Shown here one piece after another: positions 26,121-34,796 of a stretch of 64,000 nt of DNA; position 1 is the first letter of the stretch; each line of letters begins with the position of its first letter. Under the pieces are notes generated by a model. It had not been told where the DNA came from. It did no database searches and worked only from the letters and a program-made list of their open reading frames with translations. Both the position numbers and the translations under genes were made by a program. The stretch comes from Actinomadura chibensis NBRC 106107 (GTDB lineage: Bacteria > Actinomycetota > Actinomycetes > Streptosporangiales > Streptosporangiaceae), in assembly GCF_001552135.1 (NCBI RefSeq), contig NZ_BCQP01000057.1, positions 1 through 64,000 of the forward strand, given 5' to 3'.

Positions 26121-26975
26121 ATGGCGATCGATCTCCGCGAGCACTGGGAGGGGTACCTCGCCCCGTCCGCGTTCGAGGACTACTCAAGGAGGTACGCCGA
26201 CTTCTTCAGGATGCGGCGCGAGGACGGCGTCATCGAGGTCCGCCTGCACACGGACGACGGGCCGTACGTGCACACGCACGCCGCGCACAACGTCTGGCCG
26301 CGCGTCTGGCAGGAGATCGGCAACGACCAGGAGAACCAGGTCCTGATCATCACGGGCACGGGCGACAGGTGGATGACCGGCGACCCCAAGGGCCACAACC
26401 CCAGGCCGGCCTCCGACCTGGACCCGGACCTCGTCTATCAGCGCCTGTACGACGGCTGGAAGGTCGTCGAGAGCTTCGTCGGCAACATCGACATCCCGAC
26501 GATCGCCGCCGTCAACGGTCCCGGCGTGCACACCGAGTTCGCGATCCTCTCCGACATCACGCTCGCCGCGCCCGACGCCGATTTCATGGACCCGCACTTC
26601 TGGCTCGGCACCGCACCCGGCGACGGCCAGGCGCTGGCGCTCCAGGCGCTCATGGGGCCGAAGCGGGCCGCCTACCACATCTACGGAGCCAAGCCGATCC
26701 CCGCGGACAAGGCGCTCGAATGGGGCGTCGTGAGCGACGTCCTCCCGCGCGAGCGGTTGCTCGACCGTGCCTGGGAGATCGCGCGATTCATCATGCGGCG
26801 TCCGCGCTTCGCGCGCTGGGCCGCGCACAACATCCTCTCCCGGCCGCTGAAGAAGGCCGTGGCCGAGGACTTCGGCTTCCATATGCCGCACCAGATGCTG
26901 GCCACCGTGGCGAGCAAGACGGTGGTTCCCAACCCGGACTTGTTCAACGACTCCGAAGCCCGCAAGATCTTCTGA
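26121..26975 (+). CDS. Crotonase-superfamily hydrolase, 6-oxocamphor-hydrolase-like
   Basis: 284 residues of crotonase fold. Compared from memory with 6-oxocamphor hydrolase, it shares the N-terminal FxxYSxxY pattern, the ENQVLIITGTG strand and IPTIAAVNGP. It has His137, His159 (in DPHF) and Asp168 (in PGDG), matching that enzyme's His122, His145 and Asp154 with near-identical spacing. The usual hydratase Glu pair is not evident. Retro-Claisen cleavage of a beta-diketone is therefore a better guess than enoyl-CoA hydration. GGGAGG precedes the ATG. First gene of the TetR-controlled operon. Confidence 0.75.
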   Translation: MAIDLREHWEGYLAPSAFEDYSRRYADFFRMRREDGVIEVRLHTDDGPYVHTHAAHNVWPRVWQEIGNDQENQVLIITGTGDRWMTGDPKGHNPRPASDLDPDLVYQRLYDGWKVVESFVGNIDIPTIAAVNGPGVHTEFAILSDITLAAPDADFMDPHFWLGTAPGDGQALALQALMGPKRAAYHIYGAKPIPADKALEWGVVSDVLPRERLLDRAWEIARFIMRRPRFARWAAHNILSRPLKKAVAEDFGFHMPHQMLATVASKTVVPNPDLFNDSEARKIF

Positions 26976-26989
26976 CCGGAGCCGGCGAA

Positions 26990-27967
26990 TTGAACACCAC
27001 GCCATCCTCGCGAGCGTCCGCGACGGTCACGGCCCGCGACATCGTCCAAGCGCGAGCCCGGATCGCCGACGGTGCCGTCCGCACACCGCTGCTCGCGGCG
27101 CCGTGGGCTCCGGGGGAGCTTCACCTGAAGGCCGAGAGCCTCCAGCCGATGGGCGCCTTCAAGATCCGCGGCGCGCTCAACGCGGTCCGCCGGCTCCGCC
27201 CGGAGGCGCGGGCGCGAGGGGTGATCACTCATTCGAGCGGCAATCACGGCCAAGCCGTCGCGTGGGCCGCGCGGGCGGCCGGAGTCGAGGCGGTCGTCGT
27301 CATGCCGGATGCCGCGGCAGAGGTCAAGGCGAACGCGACCAGGGAGCTCGGCGCCGACGTGATCTTCGTCCCCGGAGCCCGCCGCGAGGCGGTCGCCGAG
27401 ACGGTGCGGGCCGAACGCGGGATGGTCCTGATCCCGCCCTACGACCATCCCGACGTGATCGCCGGACAGGGGACGGTCGCCCTGGAGATCCTCGACGAGC
27501 TCGACTCCGTCGACACGGTGCTGGTGCCGATCGGCGGGGGCGGGCTGATCTCGGGGATCGGGGTGGCGGTCAAGTGGGCGTCGCCCGGCACGCGTGTGAT
27601 CGGCGTGGAGCCGGAGTCGGCCGCCGACGCACGCGACTCCCTCGCGGCCGGGCACCGGATCGAGTGGAAGACGGAGGACACCTGCCGCACCATCGCCGAT
27701 GGGACGCGGACACCGGTCGTCGGGGAGGTCACGTTTCCGCTCATCCAGGCGACGGTCGACGAGATCGTCACGGTGAGCGAGGACGAGATCCTCGCCGCGG
27801 TCGCGGTGCTCGCCCGCCGCTCCCGTCTCGTCACCGAGCCGAGCGGCGCCCTCAGCGTCGCCGCCCACCTCGCGGAGCCCGGCAGATTCGGACGGACCGT
27901 CGCGATCCTGTCCGGCGGCAACATCGACCCCGCTCTCCTCGCCCGCGCCCTCGCCCTTCCCTCCTGA
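26990..27967 (+). CDS. PLP-dependent serine/threonine ammonia-lyase-like enzyme
   Basis: A fold-type II PLP enzyme of 325 residues. Lys58 in GAFKIRGALNA should bind PLP; SSGNHGQAVAWAAR is the substrate loop and GGGGLISG the phosphate-binding loop. There is no regulatory C-terminal domain, so it resembles catabolic threonine/serine dehydratases and serine racemases. TTG 26990 has GGAG 8 nt upstream and is 14 nt after the crotonase stop. It would turn an amino acid into a 2-oxo acid for the ThDP decarboxylase encoded next. Confidence 0.88.
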   Translation: MNTTPSSRASATVTARDIVQARARIADGAVRTPLLAAPWAPGELHLKAESLQPMGAFKIRGALNAVRRLRPEARARGVITHSSGNHGQAVAWAARAAGVEAVVVMPDAAAEVKANATRELGADVIFVPGARREAVAETVRAERGMVLIPPYDHPDVIAGQGTVALEILDELDSVDTVLVPIGGGGLISGIGVAVKWASPGTRVIGVEPESAADARDSLAAGHRIEWKTEDTCRTIADGTRTPVVGEVTFPLIQATVDEIVTVSEDEILAAVAVLARRSRLVTEPSGALSVAAHLAEPGRFGRTVAILSGGNIDPALLARALALPS

Positions 27968-27983
27968 AAGGAGTCGCACGCAG

Positions 27984-28517
27984 ATGACCTACGCAGAGGC
28001 CGTCGCCGACGGCATCTGGGCGGCAGGAGCCGTACGGGTCGGGTACATCCCCTCCGTGACGGTGGCGCCCATCATCACGGCGCTGGTCGCCCACGACGGC
28101 GGCGCGGACGGGGTCTCACCGCGAGTCACCCCGCTCTCCCGTGAGGAGGAGGCCGTGGGCGTGATGGGAGCGGTCGCCTTCACCGGCGGTCTCGGCGCCG
28201 TGGTGATGCAGGACAACGGCTTCGGCAACGCCCTCACGGCCCTGACCACGTTCGCGCTCTCGTACCACCTCCCGCTCCTGGTCTTCGCGAACACGCGCGG
28301 GGGCCTCGGCGAGTACAACTCGATGATCCACTCCATCAGCCGGCCCATGCCCGCGGTCCTGCGGGCCGTCGGGCTGCCCGTCATCGAGCTCGACCGGCGG
28401 AGCGGTGCGGACGACTGGCGCGACACCGTCCAGGAGGCCGGTGTCCACGCCGTCATGACCTATCAGCCCGTCGTCGTCCTGGGTTCTTTCTGGAACACCG
28501 ATGGAAAGGTCGCGTGA
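27984..28517 (+). CDS. ThDP-dependent decarboxylase, alpha (PYR) subunit
   Basis: 177 residues like the ComD/sulfopyruvate decarboxylase alpha or phosphonopyruvate decarboxylase N-terminal domain. The conserved ThDP-activating Glu lies in LSREEEAVGVMGA (about residue 52). The QDNGFGNALTALTTF stretch is typical of this group. It pairs with the next gene, whose start overlaps its stop. AAAGGAG precedes ATG 27984. Its 2-oxo acid substrate is unknown: sulfopyruvate, phosphonopyruvate or a simple oxo acid are all possible. Confidence 0.85.
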   Translation: MTYAEAVADGIWAAGAVRVGYIPSVTVAPIITALVAHDGGADGVSPRVTPLSREEEAVGVMGAVAFTGGLGAVVMQDNGFGNALTALTTFALSYHLPLLVFANTRGGLGEYNSMIHSISRPMPAVLRAVGLPVIELDRRSGADDWRDTVQEAGVHAVMTYQPVVVLGSFWNTDGKVA

Positions 28518-29107
28518 TGAAGCGGATCGAAGCGCTCGGCGCCCTCGCGGACCTGACGGACCGGCATCCCGTCGTCGTCACCTGCGCGGCGACGAGCCGC
28601 GAGCTCGCGTCGGTCAAGGACGGCGACAACCACCTCTACCTGCTCGACTCCATGGGCCTCGTCGGCTCCGTGGCCACGGGCCTCGCGCTGAGCCTCGACC
28701 CCGCCCTGCCCAAGGTCGTCGGCGTCGAGGGCGACGGCTCGCTGCTCATGAACCCGAACGTCCTCCCCACGGGCGGATACCTCGCCCCGGACAACCTCCT
28801 GCTCGTACTGCTCGACAACGGCGTGTACGGCTCGACCGGCGCCCTGCCGACCTACTCGTCGAAGATCGACCTCGTCCGGCTGGCCGGCGCCTCCGGGTGG
28901 ACGACCCGAACGGCGGACACGGTCGGCGGGCTCAGGGACGCGTTCGCGGAACTGCTCACGGTGAAGGGGCCGGCGTTCCTGTACGGCCGCATCGAGAAAG
29001 GCAACGCGCAGGGCGTCGCCAAGCTCCTCGTCGACCCCGTCTCGATCACGGGCCGGTTCTCCCGCTGGCTGCGGGAGCAGCATGCCGCTGGGGAGGCGGC
29101 AAGGTGA
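28517..29107 (+). CDS. ThDP-dependent decarboxylase, beta (PP) subunit
   Basis: 196 residues, ComE-like. The ThDP/Mg motif begins GDGSLLMN (about residue 75) and ends LLDNGVYGSTG after about 25 residues. ATG 28517 shares its A with the TGA of the alpha gene; GTG 28514 is an alternative start two bases before. With the alpha subunit it would decarboxylate a 2-oxo acid to an aldehyde, which the aldehyde dehydrogenase encoded next can oxidise. Confidence 0.87.
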   Translation: MKRIEALGALADLTDRHPVVVTCAATSRELASVKDGDNHLYLLDSMGLVGSVATGLALSLDPALPKVVGVEGDGSLLMNPNVLPTGGYLAPDNLLLVLLDNGVYGSTGALPTYSSKIDLVRLAGASGWTTRTADTVGGLRDAFAELLTVKGPAFLYGRIEKGNAQGVAKLLVDPVSITGRFSRWLREQHAAGEAAR

Positions 29108-30474
29108 TCCGGGAGGGAATCGCCACCGTCGACCCGTCGACCGGTGCGGAACTGGACTTCTACCCGTACATGACGTCCAAGGACGTCGACCGGATCATCG
29201 GCGCCGCCTTCGCCTCACGCTGGGGCCGGTCGAGCGTCGAGGACCGGATCGCCGCCATCCGCCGTCTCGGCGACATCCTGGCGGCACGACGCGACGCGCT
29301 GGCCACCCTCATCACGCTTGAGATGGGCAAGCCCGTCCGGCAGGCGCGGGCCGAGATCGACAAGTGCGTCCTGGCCTGCCGCTACTACGCCGCGGAACTG
29401 CGGGAGATCCTCGAGCCGGAGACCTTCGACGTCGACGGTGACACCGCCATCGTGCGCGTCGTGCCGCTCGGGGTCGTGTTCGCCATCCTGCCGTGGAACT
29501 ACCCGTGGTGGCAGGTGATACGGGCGATGCTCCCCGCGATCGCGGCGGGCGACACCGTGGTCCTCAAACACGCGGAGTCGGTCACGGGGAACGCGCTGGC
29601 CGTCCAAGAGGTCTTCCAGACCGCGTTCGGCGCCGACGTGCTGCAGACGGTCGTCGTCGACGGCGCCACGGCGTCGGACATCATCGACGATCCCCGCATC
29701 GCCGCGGTCACCTTCACCGGCAGCGACCGGGTCGGCTCGATCGTCGGCGCCCGTGCGGGCGCCGCGCTCAAGAAGTGCGTGCTCGAACTCGGCGGCTCCG
29801 ATCCGTTCATCGTGCTCGCCGACGCCGACGTCCCCGCCGCGGCGGCCGCTGCCGTGCGGTCGCGCTTCCTCAACAACGGGCAGAGCTGCATCGCCGCCAA
29901 ACGGATCCTGGTCCACCGCGACGTGCGCGACGCCTTCGTGGACGCGCTCGTGCCCCATGTCCACGAGCTGAGAGTCGGCGACCCGGCGGAGGACACGACC
30001 GACATCGGACCGCTCGCCCGGCGGGACCTGCGCGACTCGCTACGCCGACAGCGCGACCGAGCGCTGGCGGCCGGCGGCCGCGTGCTCGCCGAGACGGACG
30101 CGCCCGAGCCCGGTCCGGGCGCGTGGTTCTCGCCCTCGATCATCGAAGTGGACGAACGCGACTCGATCCTGCTCACCGATGAGACGTTCGGCCCGCTGGG
30201 CGCCCTCACGACCGGTGCCGACGACGACGAACTCCTCGCCATCGCGAACTCCTCGCGCTATGGCCTGAGCAGCAGCCTGTGGAGCACCGACGATGCTCAC
30301 GCCGCCGCCGTGAGCGCCGGAATCCACGCGGGAGCCGTCTTCGTCAACACGATCTCCGCGACCGACCCGCGCCTCCCGACGGGAGGCGTCAAGGCCAGCG
30401 GGTACGGACGCGAACTCGGCAGATGGGGCGTCCACGAACTGGCGAACCTCCAAGCCCTGCGCGTGCACGCCTGA
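29104..30474 (+). CDS. Aldehyde dehydrogenase (succinate-semialdehyde-dehydrogenase-like)
   Basis: 456 residues. Motifs: LPWNYPWWQV, FTGSDRVGS, Glu in LELGGSDPF and the nucleophile Cys in NNGQSCIAAKR. The sequence type is nearest to succinate-semialdehyde and sulfoacetaldehyde/glycolaldehyde dehydrogenases. GTG 29104 overlaps the ThDP beta stop (GTGA), with GGAGG 7 nt upstream. Last gene of the operon. It probably oxidises the aldehyde made by the decarboxylase. Confidence 0.9.
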   Translation: MIREGIATVDPSTGAELDFYPYMTSKDVDRIIGAAFASRWGRSSVEDRIAAIRRLGDILAARRDALATLITLEMGKPVRQARAEIDKCVLACRYYAAELREILEPETFDVDGDTAIVRVVPLGVVFAILPWNYPWWQVIRAMLPAIAAGDTVVLKHAESVTGNALAVQEVFQTAFGADVLQTVVVDGATASDIIDDPRIAAVTFTGSDRVGSIVGARAGAALKKCVLELGGSDPFIVLADADVPAAAAAAVRSRFLNNGQSCIAAKRILVHRDVRDAFVDALVPHVHELRVGDPAEDTTDIGPLARRDLRDSLRRQRDRALAAGGRVLAETDAPEPGPGAWFSPSIIEVDERDSILLTDETFGPLGALTTGADDDELLAIANSSRYGLSSSLWSTDDAHAAAVSAGIHAGAVFVNTISATDPRLPTGGVKASGYGRELGRWGVHELANLQALRVHA

Positions 30475-30629
30475 AACCGAACCGTCCGCCACCGCGGTCG
30501 AGCAAGATCTGATACTCGGTGCCGGAGACGCCGAGGTGACGATCGCCGACCCGCCCCTGCTCGTCGTAGTGAGGCGGCGTCCGGCGCGGTCTGCGGTGGC
30601 GAAACAGAGCCGCGTGGCGGTTGTGGTGG

Positions 30630-30702
30630 TACCCCCTACCGGATTCGAACCGGCGCTACCGCCTTGAAAGGGCGGCGTCCTAGGCCGCTAGACGAAGGGG
30701 GC
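30630..30702 (-). tRNA. tRNA-Glu (anticodon TTC)
   Basis: A 73-nt cloverleaf. The acceptor is GCCCCCT with AGGGGGT. The D-arm lies in GTCTAGCGGCCTAGGAC. The anticodon arm is CCGCC-CTTTCAA-GGCGG with TTC, and the T-arm loop is TTCGAAT. CCA is not encoded. Its 3' end (30630) points toward the catabolic region on the left. Confidence 0.95.
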
Positions 30703-30775
30703 CCGGTGGTGGCGGGGACGGCCGCCACTCGACCTGGCCAAGTGTAGAGGACGGGGCGGGGCGGCGCGCAAACGG

Positions 30776-32461
30776 TTACCTGGGTTGGGTGGTGCGGGGG
30801 GACGGCGGGGGTGACGAGGGGGTCCGGGACGGCCAGTCGGACGGGAACTGCGACGGGAACGGCGAGGTCGGCGACGCGGGCGGGGACGGGGCGGGCGGGG
30901 ACGGCTTGATGGCGCGGTCCGGCTTCGGTTCGAGGTGGCGTTCGATCTGGGCGGAGGTGAGGCCGAGGCCGCCGAGGCGGAGGTCGTCCCAGCCCTGGAG
31001 GCGGTGGGTGGCGCGGCTGAAGTAGAGGACGGAGAGCTCGATGGGGGTGGGTTCCTCGTGTTCGAGGCCGCGGAGGCCGGCGCCGCCGGTGGAGCCCTGG
31101 ACGAAGAGCCGCGTGCCGGTGGGGAGCAGCTTGGTGGAGCGGGCGTGGGCGTGGCCGGAGAGGATGAGGGGCGTCATGCCGGAGAAGGACTCGCCCTCGG
31201 ACGGGTCGTGGACGACGACCAGGTCCGGGGTGGTGCCGGAGGCGCGGAGGCGGTCGGCGACGACGAGGCCCTGGGCGCGCATCTGGTCGGCGCCGACGAA
31301 GTCGTCGCGGGTGCTCTTGTCGGGGGTGAAGCGGGGGTCGCCGATGCCGAAGATGCGCAGGCCCTTGACGTCGCGGGTGGCGTCGTCCAGGACGACGGCG
31401 TTCTTGTTCTTGGCGACGGCCCGCTGGGAGGACTTGGAGTCGTGGTTCCCGCGGACGTAGACGTAGGGGACCTTCAGGCTGGAGATCTCGCCGGCGAAGC
31501 GGTCCTCGGCCTTGCTGCCGTGGTCCATGAGGTCGCCGCTGTCGACGATGAGGTCGATCTTGAACTGGGTGGTGACCGACTTCATGACGTTCCAGGCGGC
31601 CGGGTTGAGGTGGATGTCGGAGACGGACAGCACGCGGATGGTGGACGGGTCCGGCTCGTAGGTCGGGAGGGTGGACGCGGCCGCGTAGAGCTGGGAGACG
31701 TTCCCGACGAGGTGGGCGAGCTGCGCGCGGTAGGCGGAGAACCGCTCGTAGACGTTGCGGGTGTCGCCGAAGATCTGCGGGGCGTTGCCGAGCAGGCCGG
31801 TGTAGCGGGGCTCGGCGACGGACTGCGGGTTGAAGGTCGTCCAGGTCAGGAGGGTGACGGCGACGAGCCCGAGGGCGGCGGAGCCGAGGCCGACCAGGGC
31901 GCGCCGCCAGGAGCGGAAGAGGAGGAGGGCGGCGACGAACCCGGCGAGCAGCGCGAACAGGACGGCGCGGATGAGCAGGTCGGTCAGGCCCTCCCGGAGC
32001 TGGACGGCGATCTGGTCGGTGAGCCGGTCCACCTCGGAGCCGTTCTCGATCAGCTTCTGCGCCTGCTCGGGACGGACGTCGGTCAGGCTCGCCTCCAGCG
32101 ACACCGGGCCCCAGTGGGTGTCGAGGCGGAGGGAGCCGAGCGGCGGCAGTTCGAGGGTCGTCCCGCCGTGCAGGGACGGGTGGAGGCTGAGCTGGACGTC
32201 GGTGGGCCCGACCGGGGTGACGGCGCGCCCGCCGAGCAGGAGGCCGACGTAGCCGCCCGCGAGGCCGACGGCGACGACGAGGAGGAGCCGCGCCCAGCGG
32301 CCCGTGACGACGGGCCGGACGCGCCGCGCCGCCGGGGCGCCGACGGCGCGGACGCGGGCCGTGCCGGGGGCGGCGAGCCCGCGCAGGCGGCGCCAGGCTC
32401 GGACGGCGCCGCGACGGGGGGTCGCGAGGGCGGTGGTCAGCGCGGCGGGGGCCTTCGGCAC
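30776..32461 (-). CDS. Membrane-anchored metallophosphoesterase
   Basis: 561 residues. Three hydrophobic segments lie at about 56-77, 158-180 and 188-210. A calcineurin-like phosphoesterase domain follows with SDIHLN, DSGDLMDHG, GNHD, VVHDP and GHAH, which supply all the metal ligands. The C-terminal tail of about 60 residues is rich in Pro and Ser. The catalytic domain is probably extracytoplasmic (inference). GTG 32461 has AGAAGGGA upstream. Only 35 nt separate it from the divergent small zincin gene. Confidence 0.88.
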   Translation of the reverse strand: MPKAPAALTTALATPRRGAVRAWRRLRGLAAPGTARVRAVGAPAARRVRPVVTGRWARLLLVVAVGLAGGYVGLLLGGRAVTPVGPTDVQLSLHPSLHGGTTLELPPLGSLRLDTHWGPVSLEASLTDVRPEQAQKLIENGSEVDRLTDQIAVQLREGLTDLLIRAVLFALLAGFVAALLLFRSWRRALVGLGSAALGLVAVTLLTWTTFNPQSVAEPRYTGLLGNAPQIFGDTRNVYERFSAYRAQLAHLVGNVSQLYAAASTLPTYEPDPSTIRVLSVSDIHLNPAAWNVMKSVTTQFKIDLIVDSGDLMDHGSKAEDRFAGEISSLKVPYVYVRGNHDSKSSQRAVAKNKNAVVLDDATRDVKGLRIFGIGDPRFTPDKSTRDDFVGADQMRAQGLVVADRLRASGTTPDLVVVHDPSEGESFSGMTPLILSGHAHARSTKLLPTGTRLFVQGSTGGAGLRGLEHEEPTPIELSVLYFSRATHRLQGWDDLRLGGLGLTSAQIERHLEPKPDRAIKPSPPAPSPPASPTSPFPSQFPSDWPSRTPSSPPPSPRTTQPR

Positions 32462-32496
32462 GTCTGTCCCTTCTGTCGAGCAGAATCGTCGGTGTG

Positions 32497-32835
32497 ATGG
32501 AGTTGTCGCGCGATGAGTTCGAGGACCTGGTCTCCGAGGCCCTCGACACCATCCCGTCCGAGCTGACCGCGCACATGCGCAACGTCGTCATCGTCGTCGA
32601 GGACGACGCCCCTGAGCGCGGGCTGCTCGGGCTGTACCAAGGGGTACCCCTTACCGAACGCGGAGACTGGTACGGCGGCGTCCTGCCCGATCACATTTCC
32701 ATCTACCGCAATGAGATTCTCCGAATTTGCGACACCCCGGACGACGTGGTGGAAGAGGTTCGCATCACGGTCGTCCATGAGATCGCCCATCATTTCGGCA
32801 TCGATGATCGGCGGCTCCATGACCTCGGATATTGA
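32497..32835 (+). CDS. Small zincin-like metallopeptidase
   Basis: 112 residues, of the minimal actinobacterial zincin-like family. The active site is VVHEIAHHFGIDD near the C-terminus (HExxH plus downstream Asp). ATG 32497 is preferred; GTG 32494 is directly upstream. There is no obvious binding site, and the 35-nt gap to the divergent gene leaves little room for a leader, so a leaderless or very short-leader mRNA is likely. Substrate unknown. Confidence 0.85.
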   Translation: MELSRDEFEDLVSEALDTIPSELTAHMRNVVIVVEDDAPERGLLGLYQGVPLTERGDWYGGVLPDHISIYRNEILRICDTPDDVVEEVRITVVHEIAHHFGIDDRRLHDLGY

Positions 32836-32981
32836 TCCCTTTCGTCCGGCCTGAGCGGGCCCGTTGGATGGAAACGGGTCATGCCGGGCCATGATTTGCG
32901 CACTGTAGGTCACATAACTGCCACGCAGCGTGAGTTAATAGGGACGTCGCCCGAAGGCGGGGCGGCGGAACTGGAGCATGC

Positions 32982-34331
32982 GTGGCGGAAAGGCAGACCG
33001 GTCGGCATCGTCGTCCGCCGGAGGAGCAGGCGACCTACCGCGAGGTCTTCGCGGTGGGCGAGTTCCGTGCTCTCTGGCTGGCGCAGGCGCTGTCGTTCGT
33101 CGGCGACCAGCTCGCGCAGGTCGCGCTGGCCGTCCTGGTGTACGACCACACGAAGTCCGCGCTGCTCACGGCCGTAGTGTACGCGCTGACGTACCTGCCC
33201 CCGATCGTCGGCGGACCGGTGCTGTCCGGGCTCGCCGACCTGTTCCCGCGGCGCACCGTGATGATCGTGTGCGACGTGCTGCGGGCCGGGCTGGTCGGGT
33301 TCATGGCGCTCGTGGCGATGCCGGTGGGCGTGCTGTCCGCCCTGGTGTTCGTGACGGTCCTGCTGGGCACGCCGTTCACCGCCGCCCGCGCGGCCGTCCT
33401 GCCGGACGTCCTGGAGGGCGACCGCTACGTCGCGGGCACGGCGATCAACAACATCACCCACCAGGGCACGCAGATGCTCGGCTTCCTCGCGGGCGGCGCG
33501 GTCGTCGCCGCCGTCGGCACCCACGGGGCGCTCGGCCTGGACGCGGTGACCTTCGGGGCGTCCGCGCTCATCCTGGTCGGCGGGCTGCGCCGGCGGTCGC
33601 CGTCGGTCCGGCGGGAGCGGGAGGCGCTGCGGCTGTGGCGCGGGACGCGCGACGGCGTCCGCCTGGTCTTCGGCGACCCGGTGCTGCGGTCGCTGGTGCT
33701 GTTCGCGTGGCTGTGCGCGTTCTACGTCGTCCCCGAGGGCCTCGCGGCGCCGTACGCGGCGACGTTCGAGGACAGCGACGAGCGCGCGGTCACGGTGGGC
33801 CTGCTGCTGTCGGCGATGCCGACGGGGATGGTCGTCGGGGCGTTCCTGTTCAGCCGGTTCGTCCGTCCGGCGAACCGGCTGCACGCGATGGGCTGGATGT
33901 CGATGCTCGCCTGCCTGCCGCTGGTCGGCGCGGGCGCGCACCCGCCGCTGTGGGGCGTGGTGGTGCTGTGGGCGCTGTCCGGCGTCGGCAGCGCCTACCA
34001 GCTCGCGGCGAACGCCGCGTTCGTGGCCGCGGTCCCGGCGTCCGGACGGGGCCGCGCGTTCGGCCTCGCCCAGTCTGGCATCCTCGCCGGCCAGGGCCTC
34101 GGCATCCTCGTCGGCGGCGCCGCGGCCCAACTCCTCGGCCCGGAGACGGTGGTGGCGCTCGCGGGAGCCCTCGGCCTCTCGGCCGCCGCGATGCTCACCC
34201 TGATCTGGAACCAACTCCGCGGCGCCGTCATCACCGCCCCCCGAGACCGCACCGACCCCCTCGTCGTCGCCGCGCCCCCATCAGGCGGCGACGAGCTGTC
34301 GGGCGTCAGCGGGTCGGCGCCGGCTCCCTGA
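32982..34331 (+). CDS. MFS exporter (MFS_3/enterobactin-exporter-like)
   Basis: 449 residues with about 12 hydrophobic segments. The cytosolic N-terminus is basic (GRHRRPPEE). Motif A appears as LADLFPRRTVMI. The long Arg-rich loop near residue 205-215 separates the two halves. This branch contains macrolide and siderophore exporters, but the substrate is not readable. GTG 32982 has GGAG 5 nt upstream. The C-terminal tail of about 40 residues is hydrophilic. Confidence 0.87.
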   Translation: MAERQTGRHRRPPEEQATYREVFAVGEFRALWLAQALSFVGDQLAQVALAVLVYDHTKSALLTAVVYALTYLPPIVGGPVLSGLADLFPRRTVMIVCDVLRAGLVGFMALVAMPVGVLSALVFVTVLLGTPFTAARAAVLPDVLEGDRYVAGTAINNITHQGTQMLGFLAGGAVVAAVGTHGALGLDAVTFGASALILVGGLRRRSPSVRREREALRLWRGTRDGVRLVFGDPVLRSLVLFAWLCAFYVVPEGLAAPYAATFEDSDERAVTVGLLLSAMPTGMVVGAFLFSRFVRPANRLHAMGWMSMLACLPLVGAGAHPPLWGVVVLWALSGVGSAYQLAANAAFVAAVPASGRGRAFGLAQSGILAGQGLGILVGGAAAQLLGPETVVALAGALGLSAAAMLTLIWNQLRGAVITAPRDRTDPLVVAAPPSGGDELSGVSGSAPAP

Positions 34332-34343
34332 GCCATCCTCCGG

Positions 34344-34658
34344 TCAGGCGTGGGTGCGGTTTTTGTTTACGGCGTCTTTGGTCTTCTGCATGGCGTCCTG
34401 GACCTTCGGGGAGTCGCTCGCCTTCTGGACGAGGTCCTCGGCGATCGACTTCTGGGCGCCCTCCTCGGGGATCAGGATCCAGGCGATCGCGTAGAGGGCG
34501 ACGCCGGCGCCGCCGAACAGGGTGAAGACGCCGAGGCCGAGCCGGACGAGGTTGGCGTCCACGCCGAGGAACTCGGCGGCGCCGGAGCAGACGCCCGCGA
34601 TCATGCGGCCTTCGCGGGTGCGGCGGAGCTTCCTGTCGGTGGTGGTGTCCTTGTTCAT
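34344..34658 (-). CDS. PspC-domain membrane protein
   Basis: 104 residues. A PspC domain occupies about 10-65 (RRTREGRMIAGVCSGAAEFL...LVRLGLG), followed by a hydrophobic segment and the family end IAWILIPEE. A short helical Lys-rich cytosolic tail follows. ATG 34658 is favoured because GAGG lies 8 nt upstream; another ATG is two codons earlier. Role in envelope stress is the family expectation. Convergent with the MFS gene. Confidence 0.85.
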   Translation of the reverse strand: MNKDTTTDRKLRRTREGRMIAGVCSGAAEFLGVDANLVRLGLGVFTLFGGAGVALYAIAWILIPEEGAQKSIAEDLVQKASDSPKVQDAMQKTKDAVNKNRTHA

Positions 34659-34796
34659 GTCCATGCCTCGATGATGCCCAGCCTCGGAGGTGTGTGACAT
34701 CCGGATTCGCCCTGATTCGTCCCTGAGTGGGTCTCTGGAGGGTCAGGGGCGGGCCCCGTCGTAGGCTCGGGGGAGCCGACAGGAGGAGGCCCCGCC

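Noticed and set aside
30630..30702. Attachment-site duplication at the tRNA
   Set aside because: I found no second copy of the tRNA 3' end in the window, so an att pair cannot be claimed.
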